From positions 1 to 64,000 of the forward strand of contig NZ_JAKTTI010000011.1 of NCBI RefSeq assembly GCF_022427965.1: a DNA stretch of 64,000 bases. The letters are read 5' to 3'. Made by a program: the position numbers and the translations under genes. Source of the stretch: Fredinandcohnia quinoae. Its GTDB lineage: Bacteria > Bacillota > Bacilli > Bacillales > Bacillaceae_L. The notes below the pieces were generated by a model, which did no database searches, had not been told where the DNA came from, and was given only the letters and a program-made list of their open reading frames with translations. This document shows positions 26,419 through 34,939 of this stretch, one piece after another. Every line of letters starts with the position of its first letter. The first letter of the stretch is position 1.

Positions 26419-26991
26419 TTATTTTGACAAGCCATGGAAAAAATATAGTTCAAAAAGCTGGGAAATTTCTTCTTTAACCAGTGGTTGATGATTTCTTTCC
26501 CAATCAAAAATTAATGATACATATAGCTTCAGCATAACAAAAGCTGTAATCTCTGGATCACATTCTTTAATTTCGCCGCGGTCAATTGCTTCTTGAATAA
26601 TTCCCTTCATATAATTAATGATGGCTTGCTCCACACGCTGCACAACGTCAACTACAGCTTGTGTACCGATATCCCTTTCTTCTTGAAAAAGCTTAATCGT
26701 TAATTGGTGTGATTTTCGAAATTCAAGCAATTCGAATAGCACACGATTAGCATTATCATGAAAAGAACTATCAGTTTTTATTGCTTTTTCCGCTACAGCC
26801 TTCATATCTTTAATCAAGGTATTTACGATGTCACCAAACAATTCATCCTTATTTTTAAAAAATGTATAAATTGTTCCTTTGCCAACGTTTGCTAGTTTTG
26901 CAACTTGGTCCATCGTTGTTGCCTTATACCCAAATAAAGAAAAGGATTTTGTAGCAGCATCAATGATTAATTGCCTTCGATCAACCGCCAC
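26419..26991 (-). CDS. TetR-family regulator (paired with YhgE/Pip)
   Basis: This 190-residue repressor has a standard TetR DNA-binding domain (residues 6-52: a helix-turn-helix TMDQVAKLANVGKGTIYTFFKNKDELF) and a variable ligand domain of the YdfL/TetR_C type. It precedes the YhgE/Pip gene by 114 bases on the same strand. Such pairs are common in bacilli, and the repressor is expected to control itself and the membrane protein. The start is GTG at 26991 after GAGGTG; a stop codon just upstream rules out a longer form. The inducing ligand is unknown. Confidence 0.88.
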   Translation of the reverse strand: MAVDRRQLIIDAATKSFSLFGYKATTMDQVAKLANVGKGTIYTFFKNKDELFGDIVNTLIKDMKAVAEKAIKTDSSFHDNANRVLFELLEFRKSHQLTIKLFQEERDIGTQAVVDVVQRVEQAIINYMKGIIQEAIDRGEIKECDPEITAFVMLKLYVSLIFDWERNHQPLVKEEISQLFELYFFHGLSK

Positions 26992-27017
26992 CTCTTACAC
27001 CTCACTTTTTGACCTTT

Positions 27018-27040
27018 TGACCAAATGAGGAATTTAGTCA
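27018..27040. promoter_or_regulatory. Candidate autoregulatory TetR operator
   Basis: TGACCAAAT and AATTTAGTCA form an imperfect inverted repeat (8 of 10 arm positions pair) 27 bases upstream of the TetR start. A further TGACC half-site precedes it by 8 bases. Confidence 0.45.
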
Positions 27041-27132
27041 TTTTTTTATTAACAAAATGTAATATATCACATCTTTTTTTATCTTGCAAGGATTTTTTTT
27101 ATCTTAGTAACATGATTGCAAATTTCCAAATT

Positions 27133-27891
27133 CTAGTGAACTATCCAATTTAAAATACTTTCCTCTCTTTTCTTACTATCTTGCTTCTGCGGATCGTATT
27201 TACCCATTATCTTTTGAGCAACAATACTTCCATCTACCATATATAATACTCTTTCAGTTTTTGCTGCCACCTTGGCATCATGTGTTACAAGTAGAATCGT
27301 CGTCCCTCTTCTATTTATTTCTGCAAGAATTGACATAATATCCTCGGTCGATTCTGAATCTAATGCACCAGTCGGCTCATCACCAAATATGATATCTGGA
27401 TTATTAATCAACGCCCTACAAATAGCGATTCTCTGTAGCTGTCCTCCAGATCCTTGCGTAATATTATGATCTGCCAGCTTGTCAATCCCTGTCATTTTCA
27501 GTAGCTTTTTTGCTTTTTGATTTACCTTATTTTTTTCCACATCTTTTGATATCAGAGCAGGAAACATCACATTGTCAATCAGTGAGAGATTCTTAAGCAG
27601 ATTAATATCCTGGAAGATAAAACCCATGTGTTTCAATCGAAGCTGTGCCATTTTCTCCTCGCTAAGACTGGTAATATCACTACCTCTAAACTTTACACTG
27701 CCTGAACTAACCCGATCCATACCGCTCATATTATAAAGCAGTGTTGATTTACCACTTCCAGATGGCCCCATAATCGATACGAATTCACCTTCTTCAATCT
27801 CTAAGTTTATATCTTTTAAAATACGAAGCTCATGATTATCTCCTAGTTCTACATTTTTGTTCATACTTATTCCTTCTAATATTGTGCTCAT
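27133..27891 (-). CDS. ABC transporter ATP-binding protein (MacB/BceA class)
   Basis: This ATPase of 252 residues has Walker A GPSGSGKST (about 42-50), the Q-loop in FIFQDINLL, Walker B IIFGDEP and the H-loop THD. The signature reads GSGGQLQR rather than the usual LSGGQ; the change from L to G at its first position is notable but the core SGGQ is kept. It follows the FtsX-type permease gene on the same strand, so the two make an exporter or a resistance/lipid-extrusion pump. The ATG follows GGGAGG. No two-component genes are adjacent, unlike BceRS-BceAB loci. Confidence 0.88.
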   Translation of the reverse strand: MSTILEGISMNKNVELGDNHELRILKDINLEIEEGEFVSIMGPSGSGKSTLLYNMSGMDRVSSGSVKFRGSDITSLSEEKMAQLRLKHMGFIFQDINLLKNLSLIDNVMFPALISKDVEKNKVNQKAKKLLKMTGIDKLADHNITQGSGGQLQRIAICRALINNPDIIFGDEPTGALDSESTEDIMSILAEINRRGTTILLVTHDAKVAAKTERVLYMVDGSIVAQKIMGKYDPQKQDSKKREESILNWIVH

Positions 27892-27978
27892 TCATATGCC
27901 TCCCATGCAAATGTAAAAATAGATAAGAGGGCAGGAGACTATTTCATTTTCATATATTTGTCACCTGCCAAAGGTCTA

Positions 27979-30333
27979 CTAACTTCTCAAAATAATAGAT
28001 AGGTCTTCCTTTACGGTTATCTTACAGGATAAATATATGGTAGTTCCGACTATTAAAATCAATACAACTGGGCAAAGAAGCCATGTCTGCCAGACGACAG
28101 TCACTAATTCAATTTTTGTTGCTCCCATTGAAGACATACCAATGTTTACCAGAAACTCCCCTAAATAATTGGAAGCCATAACTCCAAATATGATTCCTAA
28201 TACAAGTACCAACAAAGTCCCTGCCATATATTGATAACTAATCTCTTGAGAAGTTAAGCCTATACTTCGCATTATTGCAATTTGAGACATATCTTTTGAT
28301 AATAGCATTCGAAGGAATAGAGCAGTAATTAATATAAGAACGATAACTGCGATGATGATTCCAGCGGTTACAATGATCTTCATCTGGTCTATCATATTTC
28401 CAAGTGTTTGGCTAGAATATTCTTGGATATCATTTACCTGTGCAGAATCATAATTACCTTGGTAGTAGCTCATTTTCTCGCTTATATTAACGCCTTCAGT
28501 CACATCCATGCTCACAATATACCAAAGTACTGCTGATGCATTTATACCAAGACTAGTATCCGCTTTTGCTGTATTCCCACCATTTGTAATATCTTGATAA
28601 ATACCTGTTATTTTTAACGTCTTTTCTGTCCCGTCAGCCTTTACTACCACTTCATCTCCTACTTGTTTGTTTAATCCCTCCTTCGTCGCATTTGCATAGG
28701 AAAGTGAGATCTCACCTTCGTTTTCTGGTGATCTCCCTTCTAAATATTGCAATGGAAATACTGTGAAATCTCCAACTTCAATATTTATATAATCCCAGGA
28801 ACCATCCGCATTTTTGATTTGGTAAGAACTTGTTATAAAAGCAGCGTACTTTTCAATATCTGAATCAGCTAGTAGTTCTTGCTGTAGATTATTAAAATCA
28901 TCTGTTATTGTATCTGACTTTCTAAGATCGATTCTAATATCGGATTTTCCAATGCCCATATATGTTGAAAACTCCGGTGAATTCATCGTGTTATACACAT
29001 TTAATGGGAGAATAACTATAAACGAACAAACAGCAAATATAAAAAACAGTAACCGATATAATTTAAATCGTATCCATACATCCCGTAGCCCCATATAAAT
29101 ATTCGTGCTGAACCATTTATTTTTAAGCAATCGGAAACGATTTTTCTTATTTCTCCCTTGCTCCATAATATTGGAACGCAATGCTTCTACCGCTGAAATC
29201 TTATCGATTCTTTTCATTACTTTCTTACAGTACATGACGATCATAAAATAGACCATAAGTGGAGCTATAAGGGCTAGAATGAATTTTAAGTTTCCTGATA
29301 AATCTGAGGATATATACAGTTTCATATGCTCATTAAACAGATTGGCAACTGGGAAAGAAAGCAGATAACCTAAAATACCAGCTGCTACTGACAGTAGTCT
29401 GTATTTGTTAAGGTATACATTCCTAATATCTTTTTTAGAAATACCAATTGCTTTCATAACACCTATTTCTTTTAAATCCTCATCCATTGTCGCTAAAAAT
29501 GTAAGTCTAATACTTAGAAACGCAATTAATATCAACAGCATACTGATCAGGATAATGACCAAAGCCACAGCGGCATCTGACAGAGCATTAAATATCAAAA
29601 AGATCTGTCCATCAACTAAAGGTCCATTTGCTGGTAGGCCTGCTTCAATATAAGCAGTTTTCAAAGCATTAGCATCCCCACTCTCGCGCAGTTTGAATTC
29701 AATTAAATACTCTAGTTCCCCTTCATATGTTTCACGCATTTCCTCAAAATCTGCCGGATTCATAACAAACCGCTTTGATGATGTAAGTGAAGAATTCATC
29801 TCATAATCTCTTGCATAATCTGCAATGATAAACTCTTTCTCATACATTCCCTGTTTGACGGTTATCGTCCCGCCGATTTTCAAGTCATATTGTTCCATAA
29901 AATAGATTGGAACTGCGACTTCTCCTTCCTTAACAACAAGCTTTTCATTGTTCAAGTCCAAGATAAAATCAAATTGTTGATTCTGTACAACGAAGGAAAT
30001 ATCCTGTATGGTTCCAGCCATCGTCTGATTTTCACCATAATGAATCTGACTTCCGTCAAATGTCAGAAGCACCATCGTCTCCTGCATCATTACATTCTCT
30101 CGCTGTTCTTCTGTAAATTGATCGATATCTGCCTGATTGAATTCTCCGGAATGCATCTGGGTTATGTCAGCTGGGTTTGAACGTTCCTTCATTTCCGACA
30201 TTGACTGAATTAGATTAGCAATATTATTGATAGCACTTGCTGCCAAAATAACTGCCATCGTAATAAAAACAAATACGGTCATTGTGATCACTTTGTTTCT
30301 GGTGAAATCGTTTTTTATCATTTTCAAAAACAT
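27979..30333 (-). CDS. FtsX-like ABC transporter permease
   Basis: This 784-residue permease has a first span at about 14-36, an extracellular domain of about 200 residues, three spans, a short loop and a second FtsX unit with its own extracellular domain and three C-terminal spans (last one LLCPVVLILIVGTTIYL). The two-FtsX layout marks a macrolide-exporter/lipoprotein-release class permease that acts with the ATPase downstream. The start is the ATG at 30333 behind GGGAGGG; a TTG seven codons upstream precedes that site. It lies in a tetR-permease-ATPase transcript. Confidence 0.87.
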   Translation of the reverse strand: MFLKMIKNDFTRNKVITMTVFVFITMAVILAASAINNIANLIQSMSEMKERSNPADITQMHSGEFNQADIDQFTEEQRENVMMQETMVLLTFDGSQIHYGENQTMAGTIQDISFVVQNQQFDFILDLNNEKLVVKEGEVAVPIYFMEQYDLKIGGTITVKQGMYEKEFIIADYARDYEMNSSLTSSKRFVMNPADFEEMRETYEGELEYLIEFKLRESGDANALKTAYIEAGLPANGPLVDGQIFLIFNALSDAAVALVIILISMLLILIAFLSIRLTFLATMDEDLKEIGVMKAIGISKKDIRNVYLNKYRLLSVAAGILGYLLSFPVANLFNEHMKLYISSDLSGNLKFILALIAPLMVYFMIVMYCKKVMKRIDKISAVEALRSNIMEQGRNKKNRFRLLKNKWFSTNIYMGLRDVWIRFKLYRLLFFIFAVCSFIVILPLNVYNTMNSPEFSTYMGIGKSDIRIDLRKSDTITDDFNNLQQELLADSDIEKYAAFITSSYQIKNADGSWDYINIEVGDFTVFPLQYLEGRSPENEGEISLSYANATKEGLNKQVGDEVVVKADGTEKTLKITGIYQDITNGGNTAKADTSLGINASAVLWYIVSMDVTEGVNISEKMSYYQGNYDSAQVNDIQEYSSQTLGNMIDQMKIIVTAGIIIAVIVLILITALFLRMLLSKDMSQIAIMRSIGLTSQEISYQYMAGTLLVLVLGIIFGVMASNYLGEFLVNIGMSSMGATKIELVTVVWQTWLLCPVVLILIVGTTIYLSCKITVKEDLSIILRS

Positions 30334-30428
30334 TATTTTCCCTCCCAACTGCATACCCCTTTTTTAGACTCTCTTTAATTTGATAGAAGAATTCTTATGA
30401 TACTAAGCGATATTTTCAACACAAAGCA

Positions 30429-31076
30429 TTATTCTTCATTCCCGCTACCAAACATCTGCATAACATACAATAAACTTCCACTTTCAGTACCAAGCAGCCT
30501 TTCTAGGTTAAAAATAAGCGCTTTTATGCGTGAAACACGCTCCTCATTTGTCATTTCTACAATATCATCATCAAAAATGGTATTCGTGTACGCAATCACC
30601 ATTTCCATACATTCATACGGGTACGGAGTGTTGAACTGCCCCTGCTCAATACCTTCACGGATTATATTCGTTAATATCCGAGGAACGGAGTTGATGATGA
30701 CCTTTTGTATTTTCTGATGCATGAGCGCGTTCTGAGGCTTATGTATATGCTCCTTGATTTCCTTGCCACTACTGCTGCCACTGATATTTAAAGCCATTAC
30801 AGTACGGATCATACGCTCGTTTAAAGGAATACTCTTATCTGTGGCGATTATCCGGGCAGCCTCCAAAAGACTATCACTATGTCTTTCAATCAACGCATCC
30901 ATAATATCCTCCTTCGACTTGAAGTGATAATAAAGCGTTCCCCTTGCAATCCCGACCTTTTCGAGAATATCTTTTGTACTTGTGCCATCAAAGCCTTTCT
31001 GGGTGAAGAGCTCATCCGCTGCATCAAGTATTTCGTTCCTGCGCTCCTCCGCCTCTTTTACAACTCTCATTTTCAC
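30429..31076 (-). CDS. TetR-family regulator of the FtsX-type ABC transporter
   Basis: This 215-residue TetR repressor has an N-terminal helix-turn-helix (about 12-58: STKDILEKVGIARGTLYYHFKSKEDIMDAL) and a helical ligand domain. It is the first gene of the ABC transporter transcript and has a strong inverted repeat 21-37 bases upstream of its start, so it probably represses itself and the transporter. The start is placed at GTG 31076 after GGAG; an ATG two codons later is possible. The inducer is unknown. Confidence 0.88.
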   Translation of the reverse strand: MKMRVVKEAEERRNEILDAADELFTQKGFDGTSTKDILEKVGIARGTLYYHFKSKEDIMDALIERHSDSLLEAARIIATDKSIPLNERMIRTVMALNISGSSSGKEIKEHIHKPQNALMHQKIQKVIINSVPRILTNIIREGIEQGQFNTPYPYECMEMVIAYTNTIFDDDIVEMTNEERVSRIKALIFNLERLLGTESGSLLYVMQMFGSGNEE

Positions 31077-31096
31077 ATCTTCTCCTTCTTTTTGAC

Positions 31097-31113
31097 CGAC
31101 CGACTGTCTGTCG
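31097..31113. promoter_or_regulatory. TetR operator (17-bp inverted repeat)
   Basis: CGACCGACTGTCTGTCG is an inverted repeat with 8-base arms matching at seven positions around a central T. The GAC-rich arms and position just before the tetR start fit a TetR-family autoregulatory site. Confidence 0.7.
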
Positions 31114-31190
31114 ATTATAGATTAACATACTTTTTGAAGTTGTCAATAGTATGTGCTGGATCTCTTTAAGGATTTCTCAAAAAATTCAGC

Positions 31191-31221
31191 AAAAAAGACG
31201 CAAGAACTGTTCCCGCGTCTA
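31191..31221 (-). terminator. Terminator of the DUF2804 gene
   Basis: On the minus strand GACGC and GCGTC pair around a 13-base loop that can extend the stem, followed by TTTTTT. It lies 7 bases beyond the DUF2804 stop. Confidence 0.7.
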
Positions 31222-31227
31222 TAATTC

Positions 31228-32259
31228 TTACCATTTATTATATACTCGCTCTGCAAAGCCTAGTAAATCTTGAACTTCAAGGACTTTCCCATCATCTAAA
31301 ATGGCTTTACCATTAAACTTGCCAAAAACTTGATGCTGGTCACTAGCAATCAAACCGATTGATGTATAATCACTACGATCTAGAATAGGGGTAAAATTCA
31401 TTTCAAAGCGTCCATCGCCCGATGTAAAAGTCCATGGACTTATGTAATCATATTTTTCACCGATCATCGGAATGTGAAAAGTTATCTCCTCCAACTTATG
31501 AGCAATTCCATCATAAAAAAGCATATTCTCACTTGCTGCCGACGTATCACCAAAGCCGTATCCGATATTAAAGCCAAACTTAATGCTGTCGACCAGTCCA
31601 GATGCAGATCCCCAATACCATGTATTCTTATAAGTCCAAACACCACGACCCCAATCTAATGTTCCAAATGATGTGGCTGGATCAAATCGATATTCCCTTC
31701 CATCATATAAGGCAATGCCTTCTGCTGTCATGCAATTAATCTTCTGATTATAATAAAAGGCTTTTTTATCCTCAGCAAATGGAGTCGCAATTACCATCGA
31801 GTCTTTCGGTTCATTTTTAAGGACAATGTCACATTGAAAATCTTGAATATCAGTAAATTTTTTCATATTACACTTGAGTCTTCGATTCCCATCCTCATGA
31901 GTGATCGAAATTTGTATTCTTTTGTCATGATATTCTATATCACCTTCCTTCGATGTGGAAGGAAGCTTTAGCTTACCAAAGGTAAAAGGCTTAATAATAC
32001 TTGTAGTTTTATACCAAGGCTTTTGAAAATCCAATAATGATACACTTATTAATCCCATATACGAATTATCCGCGACCGTTAGTGCAACCGCAAAATCATC
32101 ATTTGCGATCAAATAATAATCCCATTCTTTAATTCGATATGAACGAGCCTTAATGTCATCACGATGATAGTCAAGAATGAGTTCTGTCGCATAGCCCTTA
32201 TCATTTAGCTCACCATTGCTATTTAAAAGCCTTTGTTTTCCCTCAATTTTTCTTTGCAT
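31228..32259 (-). CDS. DUF2804 protein
   Basis: This 343-residue soluble protein without signal peptide or membrane span has the features of DUF2804: an early REWDYY-like segment (here KEWDYYLIANDDF), the central DWGRGVWTYKNTWYWGSASG block (about 200-220) and the late PWTFTSGDGRFEMNFTP segment. The family has a lipocalin-like beta-rich fold related to hydroxyneurosporene-synthase-like proteins, but no activity is established. It stands as a single gene between its terminator and the Nudix gene. The ATG follows GGGGAG. Confidence 0.85.
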   Translation of the reverse strand: MQRKIEGKQRLLNSNGELNDKGYATELILDYHRDDIKARSYRIKEWDYYLIANDDFAVALTVADNSYMGLISVSLLDFQKPWYKTTSIIKPFTFGKLKLPSTSKEGDIEYHDKRIQISITHEDGNRRLKCNMKKFTDIQDFQCDIVLKNEPKDSMVIATPFAEDKKAFYYNQKINCMTAEGIALYDGREYRFDPATSFGTLDWGRGVWTYKNTWYWGSASGLVDSIKFGFNIGYGFGDTSAASENMLFYDGIAHKLEEITFHIPMIGEKYDYISPWTFTSGDGRFEMNFTPILDRSDYTSIGLIASDQHQVFGKFNGKAILDDGKVLEVQDLLGFAERVYNKW

Positions 32260-32436
32260 GTATAGAACTCCCCAGTTATAAAATAGTCGTTAAACATTTT
32301 GTTCCTTCTCTTTTTTAAAATAGTTAGATTGACCGAATAATGCATCACCAGTCATTGCACTAATTCCAACCTTTATCATTCTTTTCTATAAGTTTTTAAC
32401 ATTTTCAATTATTACACCAATATTAACATAAATAAC

Positions 32437-32468
32437 GCCTCAACAGTTTACTATCTTTCTGTTGAGGC
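32437..32468 (-). terminator. Hairpin after the Nudix gene, probable terminator
   Basis: GCCTCAACAG and CTGTTGAGGC form a perfect 10-bp stem with a 12-base loop, 5 bases past the Nudix stop. The tail on the minus strand (GTTATTTATG) is only partly T-rich. Confidence 0.6.
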
Positions 32469-32472
32469 ACTA

Positions 32473-33219
32473 TCATATATCATTATCGAATCGGTTTAAT
32501 AGCCGATAGGGTCGAACTTTAAAAGCTTCATATGGCACACACCGACCATTCATTGCATCTAGCACTCTAGGTTTAAATTTTCCACGTGTAATATAGTTTG
32601 TGAAATTTGCTTGATCAATTTTTACAAATTGGACATCCTTCGTCTCTGACGAGGTCTTGACATTTCCACTTTTATATTTTCCTTTAAAAACAATTGCAAT
32701 CGTACTTCCGTTCGAATAAACTCCTGTAACTCCATCTAATTTCACATGAATACCAGTCTCTTCTAAAATCTCCCTGTACAATGCGCGATCAAGGGTCTCC
32801 CCTTCATCAACACCCCCACCAGGTAGTTCCCATGTGTCTGAACGCCAAAAAGTTTTTACCAAAAGGGTTTCATCTTTTTCATTTGTAATATATCCACTTA
32901 CTGTTACCGAATGCATCGGAAAGTCGTATTTGCTTGTCGTGTACATAAATTCTTCTAGGTATTCTATTAAAGGTGGTTCATCTAATGGGGCTTTTAAGTA
33001 TAGGTCATCATTTTTTACACGCTCCTCTATTTTGAGGAACTCACTTTGGTTTGGGTATTCCCATATGGAAATTACATCATTATGTGAGTCAGTAACCCAT
33101 TGGCCAACAAGCTTGGCTCCATTCTTAATATTGCTCGGTATGATAATCTCATTTAGGTAATGAATGATTTCACTTACATTCTGGGGATTAATGCGATAGG
33201 TAATTTTTTTATAAATCAT
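32473..33219 (-). CDS. NIPSNAP-like/Nudix hydrolase fusion
   Basis: This 248-residue protein has two parts. Residues 1-100 look like a NIPSNAP or ABM-type dimeric alpha/beta-barrel domain (YKKITYRINPQNVSEI at the start, WEYPNQSEFLKIEERVKND further on). Residues about 105-230 are a Nudix domain with the complete box GGVDEGETLDRALY followed by REILEETGI, so it should hydrolyse a nucleoside diphosphate derivative. The ATG at 33219 follows GGAGGG; the longer open frame reads through a run of nine G and is not supported. The substrate is unknown. Confidence 0.82.
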   Translation of the reverse strand: MIYKKITYRINPQNVSEIIHYLNEIIIPSNIKNGAKLVGQWVTDSHNDVISIWEYPNQSEFLKIEERVKNDDLYLKAPLDEPPLIEYLEEFMYTTSKYDFPMHSVTVSGYITNEKDETLLVKTFWRSDTWELPGGGVDEGETLDRALYREILEETGIHVKLDGVTGVYSNGSTIAIVFKGKYKSGNVKTSSETKDVQFVKIDQANFTNYITRGKFKPRVLDAMNGRCVPYEAFKVRPYRLLNRFDNDI

Positions 33220-33292
33220 AGGAATCCCTCCGTACGTAGTTAAATACATTCTCTCACTATTGTACGGGTAGAGATTCAAATTGATTGGACAT

Positions 33293-33301
33293 GGGGGGGG
33301 G
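33293..33301. repeat. Run of nine G bases
   Basis: An uninterrupted G9 tract lies 74 bases upstream of the Nudix gene start. Such tracts slip during replication and can vary in length; no other G run of this size was seen. Confidence 0.9.
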
Positions 33302-33313
33302 TTCACACGTTTT

Positions 33314-33376
33314 AATCACCCCTTAATCCTTCTGTTTTCAAGGGGTGATTTCCGTGCTTTGGTGATCACGATCACC
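33314..33376. repeat. Two adjacent inverted repeats
   Basis: AATCACCCCTT/AAGGGGTGATT (33314-33324 and 33340-33350) form a perfect 11-bp stem. GGTGATC/GATCACC (33361-33367 and 33370-33376) form a second with a 2-base loop. They share the GGTGAT core. Neither is followed by a T tract, so they may be operators or a weak terminator for the upstream minus-strand gene. Confidence 0.6.
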
Positions 33377-33394
33377 TCTAATAATTATATTGAT

Positions 33395-33913
33395 TTAGTT
33401 GCTCCAAATAATTTCTCCTGATTTCGTTTCATGGTCTATTTCTACATCAAAATCATGCTTTGTATAAAAGTAGACAAGGCGATCTAGATGGTCCCAATCT
33501 CTCTGTGCAATATCTCCAGTTATTGTAGGCATATTTTGTTCAATTGCTATATCCTTAAGATAATTAATACAGATGGAACCATAACCTTGATTTGCAGGAC
33601 CTCTAATATCACCAATGTGAATCACATTATCATCTATATATTTGGCATGCAGTGAAAATTCCCATTTCCCACGGTAAGCGGATACACAATCATTCAACAT
33701 AATTTGACAACGACGCCCATCATCAAGCGCAGATACGATGACCCATTTTTCTTCCTTTGTTTGGTCAATCCCAATAATTTGATGTCTCTTTGATATTTCT
33801 TTTATATTCTCCTGCATTCGAAACATCTGAAATTGAAGTTCCTCTAAATCCTTCTGAACCTCAGAGCGGCTTTTAGTAAGATTCTCTTCTTCTAGCAAAC
33901 TTTCAAAATACAT
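33395..33913 (-). CDS. Hypothetical protein with GNAT-like C-terminal half
   Basis: This 172-residue protein has an N-terminal helical coiled-coil stretch (about 1-45, rich in Glu and Lys) and a C-terminal half that resembles an N-acetyltransferase fold: a GDIRGPANQGYGSICINYLK segment (acetyl-CoA loop and helix) and an FYTKHDFDVE end. The R/Q-x-x-G-x-G/A motif is only partly kept (NQGYGS), so activity is uncertain. The start is the ATG at 33913 after GAAAGGTG. The gene stands alone, followed by two inverted repeats. Confidence 0.65.
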   Translation of the reverse strand: MYFESLLEEENLTKSRSEVQKDLEELQFQMFRMQENIKEISKRHQIIGIDQTKEEKWVIVSALDDGRRCQIMLNDCVSAYRGKWEFSLHAKYIDDNVIHIGDIRGPANQGYGSICINYLKDIAIEQNMPTITGDIAQRDWDHLDRLVYFYTKHDFDVEIDHETKSGEIIWSN

Positions 33914-33922
33914 GATTAACAC

Positions 33923-34127
33923 CTTTCATTTCATACTTTTAATCTTAAAAACACCCCTATTTCCATATTTACATATATCTAACATTATTAGAAAATAGTT
34001 ACGTTTTTTCCTTCAAAAATACAAATTCCTATTATACTAGACTTATAGTATTAAAGCAAACCCATGATTGTGATTTTGATGAATTACTAGTTCAAAAAAG
34101 GAAGAAGTTACACATACAAAAGTGAAT
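33923..34127. other. Intergenic, no gene recognised
   Basis: This is AT-rich sequence between divergent small genes. A TATACT near 34033 could be a -10 element for the plus-strand genes but lacks a good -35. Nothing else was seen. Confidence 0.4.
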
Positions 34128-34255
34128 ATGGAAGACAAGATAGAAGTGGATAAAGATGATGAAAAAATAATCATTCTTCTTGGTGGGTCATCTTAATCAT
34201 AGTTGTTTTACTGCAGTACATTATTTCTAAACGTCGAAAAAGATCCTCGAAATGA
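34128..34255 (+). pseudogene. Frameshifted small single-span membrane protein
   Basis: From ATG 34128 the frame reads MEDKIEVDKDDEK and then runs into an unlikely tail and a stop. Shifting by one base at the A6 run (about 34155-34160) continues with a tryptophan pair, the hydrophobic VILIIVVLLQYII span and a basic SKRRKRSSK end, stopping at 34255. An intact version would be about 41 residues: an acidic head, one span and a basic tail. A strong terminator overlaps the stop codon, which supports a real gene. The one-base loss could be mutation, slippage or a sequencing error. No clear ribosome binding site is visible. Confidence 0.45.
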
Positions 34256-34265
34256 GGATCTTTTT
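34239..34265 (+). terminator. Rho-independent terminator
   Basis: GATCCTC and GAGGATC form a 7-bp stem with a 5-base loop, followed by TTTTT. It overlaps the stop of the frameshifted small gene. Confidence 0.85.
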
Positions 34266-34336
34266 GTCAGCATTTTTTTGTAGCATAACTTTTTAAGATG
34301 ATGTATGATTGTTACATTCTAAAGGAGTGAATTTCA

Positions 34337-34654
34337 ATGAGGAAACAATGGGTGATTGTATTTGTTTCACTGCTTGCAGTATTGTCATTCGCTACTACTC
34401 ATAACCATTTCCACACGATGAAATCTGCTGATATTCAAGAAAGCAGTACAATCATTAGTGGCTTTTCAGCTGATAGCTTACCACTTTTGGATGATGGGAA
34501 GCAAAAATTGCTGAGCATAATTATCGACCCTATTTTTATCATTATTTTTCTAAAACTCTTCTCTGCCAGAAGCTATGCCGGGATGCTCGTGCGAAAAGAT
34601 ATATTATTTCCACCCATTTTTTATCAGTCGAACTATGTGGGCAAGGCTCTTTGA
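34337..34654 (+). CDS. Small membrane protein, unknown function
   Basis: This 105-residue protein has an N-terminal hydrophobic segment (residues 4-20, signal peptide or span), then a THNHFHTM histidine cluster, and a second hydrophobic stretch (about 60-75, SIIIDPIFIIIFLKLF) followed by a basic end. It starts at ATG behind AAAGGAGTG. It is not a family I recognise. A 37-residue membrane peptide gene follows within 33 bases, then a terminator, so the two probably form one transcript. Confidence 0.6.
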   Translation: MRKQWVIVFVSLLAVLSFATTHNHFHTMKSADIQESSTIISGFSADSLPLLDDGKQKLLSIIIDPIFIIIFLKLFSARSYAGMLVRKDILFPPIFYQSNYVGKAL

Positions 34655-34687
34655 TTTTTCAAATTAAAAAATCAAGGAGGAAACGAT

Positions 34688-34801
34688 ATGTGGTTCAGAT
34701 TTTTAATGATTGGCTTCTTTTCACTTACTGCAACAGGTTTATTCATCTACCAAGGAATTGAAATCACTCAAGCATTTAAAGATTTTTTTCATCAAAAATA
34801 A
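34688..34801 (+). CDS. 37-residue single-span membrane peptide
   Basis: The frame encodes MWFRFLMIGFFSLTATGLFI and a short polar tail ending HQK. A near-perfect ribosome binding site AAGGAGG sits 7 bases before the ATG and a strong terminator follows, which makes translation likely despite its size. It is probably a membrane peptide cotranscribed with the preceding gene. Its function is unknown. Confidence 0.65.
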   Translation: MWFRFLMIGFFSLTATGLFIYQGIEITQAFKDFFHQK

Positions 34802-34811
34802 ATAGCAAAAT

Positions 34812-34852
34812 AAAAACGAATGAAGCTGTATTGTGCTTCATTCGTTTTTTTA
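34812..34852 (+). terminator. Rho-independent terminator after the small membrane peptide genes
   Basis: ACGAATGAAGC and GCTTCATTCGT form a perfect 11-bp stem, followed by seven T. Confidence 0.92.
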
Positions 34853-34939
34853 TTTTCACCGAACTGAATCTAATGATCGTATTTCATTATACTCATCAAA
34901 ATCCAAATAATTTAATCAAAAGAATTTTCTAAAAACACA

